Shown here piece after piece: positions 47,918 to 59,900 of a DNA stretch of 64,000 nt. Origin of the DNA: Antedon mediterranea. Taxonomy: Eukaryota > Echinodermata > Crinoidea > Comatulida > Antedonidae. A program made the position numbers and the translations under genes. The stretch spans positions 7,980,288 to 8,044,287 of the forward strand of contig NC_092676.1 in assembly GCF_964355755.1 (NCBI RefSeq), in the 5' to 3' direction. The notes under the pieces were generated by a model. It was given only the letters and a program-made list of their open reading frames with translations, had not been told where the DNA came from and searched no databases. Within the stretch, counting starts at the first letter, position 1, and the number at the start of each line of letters is the position of its first letter.

Positions 47918-50900
47918 TTACATCAAATGTGCAATGGATGAAATATTGTTAGACAGAGTTGACGTCACAATGTTGACGTTTGACAGGTGATCCTCTGAAT
48001 GAGGCTTTAATATACGAACGTAACCAGCTGGAAAGAGACCAATTTTACTGCCGATACGACCATACGCCCAGCCATCGTCATTGGTAGGACCGATTTGGGA
48101 AAAGACTTCACCTGAAAAATGACAGATAAATGACGTATTGAGCTACAAGAACTTTGTTAGACCTGTTTTTATCGAATTTATTATATATACAGTACAAGAA
48201 AGAAAATAGATTCAAGGCAAATCAATTAATCTTTGCATAGAGATAGATATTTTCATCATAGTCTCTAATAATAATAATAATAATAACAGGATTTTTATAG
48301 CGCACATACCACTCAAGAGTGCTCAAGGCGCATTAAAAAAAAATAAAAACATAAAAACATCATAATCTCTATGGCCCTTGCAAAGAATTAGTTTACATTG
48401 TGGTCCTTAAAAACGGGTCCTCCTAAATCCCAAACATGGGCCTGCCCTACCAAGCACTGCCAATAAAAGTGTACGAACCATGACTTTGTATGGGATGGAG
48501 TTCTAAAGTGATTTTTATGTTTGTTGTGGTTTTAGACAGAGAGGTTATCGAGATGACCGAGAGACGAAAAAATTATAAAGTTACATTACGCATTGTTCTA
48601 TGGTTCAATAAGATAAAGTGATTGGCAACAAATTAATATCTGTAATTTTAAAAAAAAGAGACCAAAAAGCAAATAATCTGATCAAGCATGGTGCTGTACC
48701 AACCTCTTTGAAGAGCCAGTTCATCATGTTGGCCAGGTTCAAAGTTCCATAATGCTTGGACATTGTGTTCTGTTTGGTCTGAAGGCAGCGATATTATATG
48801 AAAGCTTCTATACGACTTGGTCTTTTTTGCGACGTCATCATTTATTTTATTCAAACTATTTTTTCCAGGTATATCACTGCCAGTCTCTCGACTGACAGTA
48901 CGACGGAACTGATCACGAGCTTCAGAACTATGGACTACGCATGACCGACTATTTGGTAACCAACTACGTTGATCATGAGAATGATTAGTGTGAGCAGAAT
49001 TTATTTTACTGCCAGAGGTATCAGTGCTCCAGTGAGAGCTGCTGTGTTGCTCAAAGACGTGTGATGTCACAGGAGATGGTACATCCTGGTGGTCGACTGG
49101 TGGTTTTGCGTCACTGGTACTCTGTGATCGTTGGGTTGACGTGACGCTTGGCTGAGTGGCTTTCTGGTGTGCCAGTGAAAGAAGTCGTTGCTGGACTGCT
49201 GATATGGCTAAGTTTTGAGAAACTCGCTTTCTGTCAGTCTCGATTAAGTGTTTGGTTACATAGTCTAAGACAAAAATAAATGACTGATAAATAATTACGG
49301 TACGTATGTAGTAGGCCTAGCTGGTGTACCACCGGAGAAAAAACCAGAGACGGAGAATGTGTGTATCCACAACTTTGCGCTGATTACTTGCTGCATTATA
49401 GGAGTATGTTTCCATACGTGTTTGATCCCAAAAGAATAACAAAATAAGCGTTATTATTCTTTCTGCCTCGATACAATTACCCATGTTCAACGCGTTATTA
49501 GTTTTGTTTGTGACCTATTTAACCGGTGACCATACCTTCCACAAACTTATTTTACTTTTAGGCCTAGGCCTACAAATTTTATTTAAGCTCATTATACTTT
49601 GTTTGTGGAAATAAACAAACAATGTCTATCAGGATTAAAACAGGAAAACAAAATATAATGTGTCATAAGAATATTCCAATATCCAGGTTTTCCTCTCACA
49701 TTGTACATTGTCATCTATTTTAACACATAAGCTTGATTCCCACTTGCCACGTACGCAACGCAAGTGAGTTGACCAATCATAAGCGATAGCTTGGATGATC
49801 CATCGCAGTATGATTAGTCAAGTCACCTTAGCTCTGTCTACACTATAAAACTAGTTTGACCCAAAAAATGTGCCAAAATGGTAGTGATATGCCAAAATAC
49901 GGTAGTGATATTACGTCATCATGTCAATATATGTGAAGATCACATTTTTTTGTAACATAAAATTTGATAGTGTGGACAGAGCTTTACGTTGCGTTAAATA
50001 TTAAAAATGTATACAGTGGGAACCAAGCATTACCTTTCCATGATTTATCTACACTATCCTGTTCTTCAAAATCTGACTGAAAAATATTGTACCACCTGCG
50101 AAAACAAAATAAAACAGGAACATAAGAATGTTTTCCGTAAATCTTCTAATTGTAACTCTGGGTTATTATTCTTTGATTGTTTTTTAGGGTGGGTTACAAT
50201 TAGAAGGGGGTTACTATTAGAGTATTGGTTACGATTACTAATCTTAAATTAGACACCACCTGAACATAGTAACCCACCCCAACTTTTCCGGTCAGCAACT
50301 TATAGCAAAATAATAAAAAAGTACAAATAAACAAATTAGGTTGAACTCTAAGGTAAACTCAAAAACACTCAATCCTCCCCCACTCCCGAGATCAACATCT
50401 CCTTATTTTCAAAATACGGCTGCATCATAAGTTTTACTTAAGTTTTACGGCTGCATCATAAGTGACTCTGGGTTCTATTAGAGTAGTGGGTTACTATATT
50501 AGAAGATTTACGCTAGTATGGCATTTTATTTTAATTCGAAAATGTTATAAAAAAATGAAAATTAAAAATGTTGTCATCGTATGAATAAAAAATACGTAAG
50601 TATGACTAAAAACATGAAAAAGATAAATATATTTTCGCAAAACAATTACATGTAGAATTTAAAAAAATTTGCATCGGCCGGGAATTGAACCCGGGTCCCC
50701 CGCGTGGCAGGCGAGAATTCTACCACTGAACCACCGATGCCTTCGGAATAGACACGAAACATTACAATTATATTGTAATACAAATAATTTTTTTAATAGA
50801 AACATAGGCATATTATAGTAACAGATATCAGTAGAATTTGTGCTGCCTAATATTATGTAATTGTGGACCATTATTAAATTTTTGTACCTGTATATACTGA

Positions 50901-53900
50901 AAAAATGACAATGCTGTGGGTATCAGTGGCTGGATCTCAATGGAGATACAAAAAAAAAGCGAAAAGCTAAATCAAAACGATAATTAAAACAGCCAACAAA
51001 GTTAGCAGGGCTTTCGGCGGGCAACACTAGCCCTTCATCAGTGCAATATAGGCCTATATTGTAATAACTGTAAACATTTTGTATGGGTCAAACCTCTTAG
51101 TACGAGAGAGTTCCTCCGTTTTAAAGGAGAGTAACAAATAAATATTATTATATTTTTCTTATTATAATTATTAATTATTATTATTATTATCATAAGTAGG
51201 CCTGGTATCTAATTAATAATATTAGGTCAAGGGAAACTTAATTGTTCTGGAGATTTAATAAAGAAAAAATTGCATCGGCCGGGAATTGAACCCGGGTCCC
51301 CCGCGTGGCAGGCGAGAATTCTACCACTGAACCACCGATGCCTTCCAGAGATAAAAGACACATTACAACTATATACTAATAAATAAAATAAAATAAATAA
51401 AAACAAGTTCGAAAAAGACCGTTTAACAGATACCATATGTAAAATATAAGTAAATAAATAATTGATTATAACATTTTAATTATTTTATGTTTAGGTTGTA
51501 CTTTTATGTCTAGGTAAAACAAATGCTCAAGAATAATAGAATATTTAAATTGTGTATGTAATTTGTTGTGACAGGATTAGTCAAAACAAATCTTAATCGC
51601 CTTGGAGAAATAATAGCCTAAAGAAAGAAAAAATTTGCATCGGCCGGGAATTGAACCCGGGTCCCCCGCGTGGCAGGCGAGAATTCTACCACTGAACCAC
51701 CGATGCCTTCGACAAAATTAAGAAACATTACAATATAATTTTCAATAAAAATCGAATATTCTAATCGACCCTTTTTTAAAAATATAACAGAAACAAATCC
51801 AATATCTCTTAATACATTAATTGATAAAGTATATTAATAATTTTGTAGGCCTATACTATATTGTGTGTTTTTAAAGCGATAAACAAGGTTTCAGAATATT
51901 TAAACTAGGCCTAAAAAGGTTGATATGCAATTCGTCATTTGTCCTTAAAAAGTTTGAGATGCCACGTCGCAAAGTGACTTTAGTTTCCGCCAGGATTTAG
52001 CAAAACTTAAGTGCCCTGGACAACTGCTGAGAAATTACAACTACACACATACGGGATATAATTTGTCTACAAGGACGTGGAATGTTCCATTATCTGAACT
52101 TTTAAATATTATTGTTTTAATAATATTTTATAGTACTGATTGTTAAACTAGAATAATTTATAATAAATCATCTTTTAAATTATTAATTATAATTTGTAAG
52201 AAATATTATTTCTTGTTTATACATACTTAGACATATTAAGTGCGCGTTCCGCTGATAAAAACGTTAGGTCTTAAGATATATATAGTATATTTTATTCCAT
52301 TCCATTCTGTAAGGGGTGAGTTTCCCGCTGTTGAATGAGATGATGAAATCAATAAATAAAACAAAGAACACAAACAAAATTATAATATAGTATATTGCAA
52401 TAACTTACTGATCTTCATCCTTTCCACCATTTTTCAATAACATATTGATTTTATCAGAGTCAAGGTGGTTAACATCAATATCCTAAAAAAATATAAACAT
52501 CTAAAACATTATTCTGTTACTATACAAACTAGCATAAAATTGCATCGGCCGGGAATTGAACCCGGGTCCCCCGCGTGGCAGGCGAGAATTCTACCACTGA
52601 ACCACCGATGCTTCTGGTTGGTTCAACTGATACTGGTACGAAACTATTCCGGTTTGCCTGTCTAATTTACCTCAAACACTGGCCAGTAAGGTGCCAATGT
52701 CCCTCCATGGGTGTCGCTCCACTCTAATTTACCTCAAACACTGGCCAGTAAGGTGCCAATGTCCCTCCATGGGTGTCGCTCCACTCTAATTTACCTCAAA
52801 CACTGGCCAGTAAGGTGCCAATGTCCCTCCATGGGTGTCGCTCCACTCAAATTTACCTCAAACACTGGCCAGTAAGGTGCCAATGTCCCTCCATGGGTGT
52901 CGCTCCACTCTAATTTACCTCAAACACTGGCCAGTAAGGTGTCAATGTCCCTCCATGGGTGTCGCTCCACTCTAATTTACCTCAAACACTGGCCAGTAGG
53001 GTGTCAATGTCCCCCTCCATGGGTGTCGCTCCACTCTAATTTACCTCAAACACTGGCCAGTAAGGTGCCAATGTCCCTCCATGGGTGTCGCTCCACTCCA
53101 ATTTACCTCAAACACTGGCCAGTAAGGTGCCAATGTCCCTCCATGGGTGTCGCTCCACTCTAATTTACCTCAAACACTGGCCAGTAAGGTGTCAATGTCC
53201 CTCCATGGGTGTCGCTCCACTCTAATTTACCTCAAACACTGGCCAGTAAGGTGCCAATGTCCCTCCATGGGTGTCGCTCCACTCAAATTTACCTCAAACA
53301 CTGGCCAGTAAGGTGCCAATGTCCCTCCATGGGTGTCGCTCCACTCTAATTTACCTCAAACACTGGCCAGTAAGGTGTCAATGTCCCTCCATGGGTGTCG
53401 CTCCACTCTAATTTACCTCAAACACTGGCCAGTAGGGTGTCAATGTCCCTCCATGGGTGTCGCTCCACTCTAATTTACCTCAAACACTGGCCAGTAAGGT
53501 GCCAATGTCCCTCCATGGGTGTCGCTCCACTCCAATTTACCTCAAACACTGGCCAGTAAGGTGCCAATGTCCCTCCATGGGTGTCGCTCCACTCTAATTT
53601 ACCTCAAACACTGGCCAGTAAGGTGTCAATGTCCCTCCATGGGTGTCGCTCCACTCTAATTTACCTCAAACACTGGCCAGTAGGGTGTCAATGTCCCTCC
53701 ATGGGTGTCGCTCCACTCTAATTTACCTCAAACACTGGCCAGTAGGGTGTCAATGTCCCTCCATGGGTGTCGCTCCACGTTTGAACGTCGTCGGCAGCAT
53801 TTGCCAATGCAACTGTACTCTTTATTTTCTGATAAACATCTTCATATCTAAAAATAGCAACGATTGCTTGTTATTAGTCGAATCGGGTCCTCCTAAATAC

Positions 53901-56900
53901 CAAGACCTACCAAGACCTACCAAGAACTACCAAGACCTGTCAATTTAAAGTGTTAATTTAACGAAATATGATACAGTATATATAGACTTCTAATAGCATT
54001 TCCAACAATAAAACCTCAATTTTAGCGCGATAGACACCAAAAATGTTAAATAATCGACAAGCTTCGCGTTCGCGAAACGAACTGAGTTGATGCATACATT
54101 GCGTCACAAATGTCCGCATTGCGTCAACTAGTATGACCTACCAAGAACTACCAAGACCTGTTAATTTTAAGGTTTTATTTTAACGAAATATGATATATGT
54201 AGACTTCTAATAGCTTTTTCAACAATAAAACCTCAATTTTAGCGTGATATAGACACCAACAATTTTTAATGTAGACAGTAGGCCTACGACAGGAGAGCTG
54301 CGTCGAGTGTTAGTGAGCCATACTCTAGTTGACGCAATACGTACATTGTGACGCATGTATGCATCAAAAACTTAGTTCGTTTCGCGAAGCTTGTCGATTT
54401 ATGATTATTTAACATTTTTGTAACATTTTTGGTGTCTATATCGCGCTGAAATTGAGGTTTAATTGTTGGAAATGCTATTAGAAGTCTATATATATCATAT
54501 TTCGTTAAATTAATACTTTAAATTGACAGGTCTTGGTAGGTCTTGGTAGTTCTTGGAAGGTCTTGGTAGGTCTTGGTATTTAGGAGGACCCGTCGAATCG
54601 ATTCACCGGTACATGAACAATTAGGCCTACCCAGCTTGCTACGTATGTATATTATGCATTACGTCAGTAATCACGCATAATGAAGAATACGGTACCGCGC
54701 AGTATCGAAGACGTAACGCAGATGTGCGCAAGTGGCCCTCCAACGCTTTGTTTCGACATTATGTTAGGCCTAATGGATGTTTTTTTGTTTACCGCTGCGC
54801 ACTGCTCAGGGGCCCTCATAAGCTCCGATACACCACTGTAGACGCGTGCTAAACTAAACGTATAAGTTGAATGTTTTCTGTATAATACTTACCCAGGTAA
54901 AGCGGATATATCAAGTGCGTTGACAAACTTAAGCATCTCCTCCTTTAAGGTTCCAAGCCTTTCCTTTTCAAGTAACTGACATTTATCAAATTGCGCCAAC
55001 ATTTTCTGAAGAAGAAAAAAACATTTCAAGAGAACAAGGTTTTATAATAATTAATATACATAATTTTAAGTAGAAAATTGGAAAATGTTAGCTCGGATCA
55101 TCACTTGCATATCCATCTGATTACTGCGCTGTGATTGTGTACCCGATAAAACTAGATTCTCTCAATGTCAAATATTCGTGTGAATTGCGAGTATTAGGGC
55201 CTATTCGTGTTATTGTATGCAAAAATGCTGTAGTGCATCAATTAGACTCCGAAGTTTACATTAGTTTTTTTTTATATATACCGTAATGTATTTGACTTCT
55301 TTATTGCTTAAAGCGTGGTTCCCACTAGAACGCCACGCAGCGATGTATCGACGCAAAGTGCTAATTGCGTAATCATAGGAACCGACGACGCAATTAGTGC
55401 TGCAAACATCGTGGGTTTGATTTCACGCAGGCGGAGGCAAACACATTTATTGGAATGGCATTTGCTTACGGCGCTTAGGTTGCGTCACTAGTAGGAACCA
55501 TTAACGCGTACCATTTATTGTGTGCTTCTCATGCCACGTGACTATTGACATTATTCTATTTTTAACTTAGTATTTTTCTTGACTTAGGTGGAAATGCCCG
55601 AGTTCGAATTATATATTTATTTCTTTTGTTTATATAAGCGTGGTAGCCACTAGAACGCAACGCAGCGACGTATTGACATAGTGATGTACGTCTGCGTAAT
55701 CACAAGTGGGAACCGACGACGCAATAGTGCTGCAAAACATCGTAGGTTTGCTTTCACGCAGGCGAGGGCAAACACAATTATTAGAATGGCATTTTCTTAC
55801 ATTGCTAGTGGGAACCAAACTAAAGCGTGGTTCCCACTAGCGACGCAACGCAAGGACGTAACGCAACGCAACAAGTGAATTGACCAATCACAAGCGATGG
55901 CTTATTCGCTTGTGATTGCTAACTGTCTATAACTTCGCTTGTCATTGGTTAAAACGCTTGCGTTGCGTTTACGTCCTTGCGTTACGTTCTAGTGGGAACC
56001 AAACTTAACGCACTTATTGAGTGCTTCTCATGCCACGTGACTCTTGTCATTATTCTATTTATACCTTATAGTATTTGTTCTTGATGTTGCCATTACACAT
56101 CAATATGCCTTTAAGGTAGAATTCCTTTGCAGAGTCTCGATGTTTTGCAAATTGTTCTGCTCGTTTGTATAATTTATTTTTCGTTTCCGTTCCAATCCCT
56201 TCTTTTTTACTTTCTTCTTCGGCGAACTTATTGGCTTTGTGCGCTGAAATTATAGCCATGTGATACGCCTACAAAATTAGATACAATTGCGTTTTATTAA
56301 AAACGTAAATTTATTTTATTTTGTTTTCAATTATAACGCCAGGTAGCGAGGAGTCAATAGAAAATAGAAAATTGCACCAAGAAAAAAATATACAAATAGG
56401 CCTACATAATTTAGAAGTGTATTACACTTAATTTAATATTGTCTGTTACGGGGCGCCGTTTAGATAATTATGTCCCAAACGGCGTCCCGTATTGTAACGA
56501 TTATCTAATTAATACTGTATTAACAAAAATATACAAATGAAATAATTACTTTTTTAGCTTTTCTGATTTTCGATAACAACCTCATATAGCCACTTTGTGC
56601 ATCTGAGAATTCTTCTTCGAATTTTCTTATTTCTTGGACTCCACTAAATATTGTTTTATGACAATGTGACTTTTTCCATCTACAAAAATAAAATTAACGT
56701 TAGCACAAACTTGCAAACATTCAATCCATTTTTATTTCATGTTAACTGAAATAGGATAAATATAATTCGTTTTTTAATTTGAATTCACTCTTGGATTTGA
56801 TAGAATTCTCACAAATGGATTGAATTCTCGTAGAACTCAAAAACTCGTCACGGTTAAGAAGGTATTTTCACACAGATCGCGAGGAAGTTTATGATTATGC

Positions 56901-59900
56901 AAGTATCCAAACAAGAGCTTTGCATTATGATAAATAGGCCTATCGAAAACCTTGACTGGAGGTTAAGTCAAAGTTATTTTTTGAACAAAAAAACGTCTGT
57001 ATTTCAGTTAAATGTTTTTTTTTTGACTAATTTTTGGTGAAAGTTAATGATACTTCAAAATGACCCACTTTTTTTCGAAATCTTTTATTTTTTTGGAATT
57101 AGTCAAAGCGACAATACATCTTTAACAGACACTACGCGCCGCAGAGTGTAATGTACAGTTACAAATATTTTCGCACACTTTCCTATCTTGGTAAGGCGAG
57201 CTCTGTGTCCTGTTGTTAGATTGCCTTTTTGAATACAGTGTATTTTATTTTGATTATTCTTCGCACCTGTCGTCCACACATGCCACGCCTATTCTGATAC
57301 CTACTTTTGCATGAAAGAAAAGGGTCCTTCGTCTCCTAGAAGCCTTTTCTGACATTGCTCGTGTAAATTGGCTCTGTGTCCAGCTTCTTGTATACATGAA
57401 CATAGTGCTTCTAACGTCGAACCATACTCATAACCTGAAACAACAAATGGATATTTTCAATATAATGGTAAATAGTGATCATGAAAACAATGAGATTAAA
57501 GATAGAAAGTATATAGCGCTTTAGACCGCTCGGGCTGACTGCATACCTTTTTAAAAATGAAACACATTACCCATGGTAAGGTCTATTTGTTCCAAAATAA
57601 ATAAATAGCTCTATTAATAATTCCATAACACAAAATGTTGGTTTTAATAATGTGGGTGCCTATTATTAAAAGGATATTTAGGTTGTTTAAAATTAAAATG
57701 TTATCAGATGATTAAATATAAATAATATAACTTGAATTTAACGTTTCTTGTATTTTTATTCAACTTTAGAGCTTTATTTTCATGCTATAGCAAAAATTAT
57801 CCACCGTATATCCACCATCTTTGTTCACCTTCTAGGGAGACACCAGACATGTTATTGCATTAGGTTAACTACCTAACTACTGAAATAAAGTGTTCCTGGT
57901 TTTTATAGAACAATTTTGCCAAATTTTGTATTTGACCATTTTAAGGGAAATTTATGTTTTTTCGTCATGATTTTTGTTACAAATATTTGATTTATGTACA
58001 ATCAACCAGTCTATATTATATTTAAAATTCATGCCTGTACACGAGCTTTAAAAGGATATTTAGATGTTTTTAAATAAAAATAACGTGATACCGTATAATT
58101 TAAAAAAAAAATATTAGAGTCAGGAGTGGGATTTGAACCCACGCCTACAAGAGTAGACTGCGACCACTCGGCCATCCTGACAACATGCCACTGTATTTTT
58201 TTGTAAAACTCATTACCCTGGTAAAAAAATAAATAGCTTGATTAATTTCAATAAACGAATGTTGGTTTCAATCACGTGGGTGCTCATAATTAAAAGGATA
58301 TTTAGATGTTTTTAAATCAAAATAACGTAGTACCGTATAATAAAAAAAATATTGTCAGAAGTGGGATTCGAACCCACGCCTACAAGAGTAGACTGCGACC
58401 TGAACGCAGCGCCTTAGACCGCTCGGCCATCCTGACTACATGCCTCTGTCTAATTTTTGTAAAACTTATTACTCTAGTAAAAAATAAATAGCTTTAATAA
58501 TTTCAACAAACGAAATGTTGGTTTAAATTAATCACGCGGGTGCTATTAAAAGGATATTTAGATGTTTTAAATCAAAATAACGTAATACTGTATTACGTTA
58601 TTTTTTAGAAAAAAATATTGTCAGAAGTGGGATTCGACTTAGACCGCTCGGCCATCCTGACTACATCCCCCGGTTTTATTTTAAAACTCATTACCCTTGG
58701 TTAAGCATTTTATCCAAATTAAATGGTTTTTTTTATTCATAACACGAAATGCAGGTGTTATATTGAGATGTTTTTAAATCAAAATAATAATGTAATACTG
58801 TATAACAAACATTAGTGTCAGAAGTGGGATTCGAACCCACGCCTACAAGATTAGACCGCTCGGCCATCCTGATCCGGTGTCCACTTATTTGGGGAAAACA
58901 CATTGACGTGGTGGTAAGTTCATGAATGTTTTTATTTGGGAAATAAATCCTTATATTAATTGGAAAAATTAACACGGTAAAGAGCTATAATATTCGTGAA
59001 CTCCGTTATATATTGAAGAAATGTCGGTTTGAATCAGAATAGGTGGTTTCTAAGCAAAATAACATAATAGAAAAGGATACGAAAAGATTAGTGTCAGAAG
59101 TGGGATTCGAACCCACGCCTACAAGAGTAGACTGCGACCTGAACGCAGCGCCTTAGACCGCTCGGCCATCCTGACTGCCCGCTTTTTTTTACCCTGGTAA
59201 GGCGTTTTCGCCAAATAAATAGCTTTTGTTATTCATAACACAAAATGCAGGTGTCAATTAAAAGGCTACACGCCAATTATTTTTGAACGACACATTAAGA
59301 TCAAGACCTATAATATTCATGAACTCTGTTATATTGAAGAAATGTCGGTTTGAATCAGAATAGGTGGTTTCTGAGCAAAATAACATAATATAGGCCTAAA
59401 ATGATACTAAAAGATTAGTGTCAGAAGTGGGATTCGAACCCACGCCTACAAGAGTAGACTGCGACCTGAACGCAGCCTTAGACCACTCGGCCATCCTGAC
59501 TTGACTACATGCCCTCTGTTTGTTTTACCCTGGTAAGGCCTTTTTTCCCACAATAAATAGCTTAGGTTATTCATAACACGAAATGCAGGTGTCAATTAAA
59601 AGGATATTGAGATGTTTTTAAATCAAAAAAATAACGTAATACTGTATAATAAAACATAATTGTCAGAAGTGGGATTCGAACCCACGCCTACAAGAGTAGA
59701 CTGCGACCTGAACGCAGCGCCTTAGACCGCTCGGCCATCCTGACTACATGTTCCCTTTCTTCGGGGAAACCATAGAATATCTCTATGGGGAAACACATTG
59801 ACGTGGAGGCCTATCCATGCATCTTTTCTGAGAAATAATTATTGTTATTAATTTGAAAATATGAAAAGTTGGTTTAAATCAAGTGAATACCTATAATAAA

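Larger units (their letters stand above)
49385..50740. repeat. Segmental duplication beta, copy 2
   Basis: Counterpart of 45,180-46,534, located inside F-BAR intron 8. Contains the nested MITE pair and ends in a tRNA-Gly gene. Confidence 0.9.

Noticed and set aside
52662-53778. Possible CRISPR array (regular repeats)
   Set aside because: Units are contiguous with no unique spacers, 62 bp long, and lie in an animal gene.
52897-53948. Open frames of 88 and 101 codons with SLHSNLPQTLASK-type repeats
   Set aside because: They are plus-strand translations of the 62-bp array; the real coding sense is the minus strand and only for the first unit.
58306-58491. Frame with SGIRTHAYKSRLRPERSALD, also the minus frame at 58,733-58,975
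   Set aside because: Translation of tRNA-Leu genes, another common false protein.
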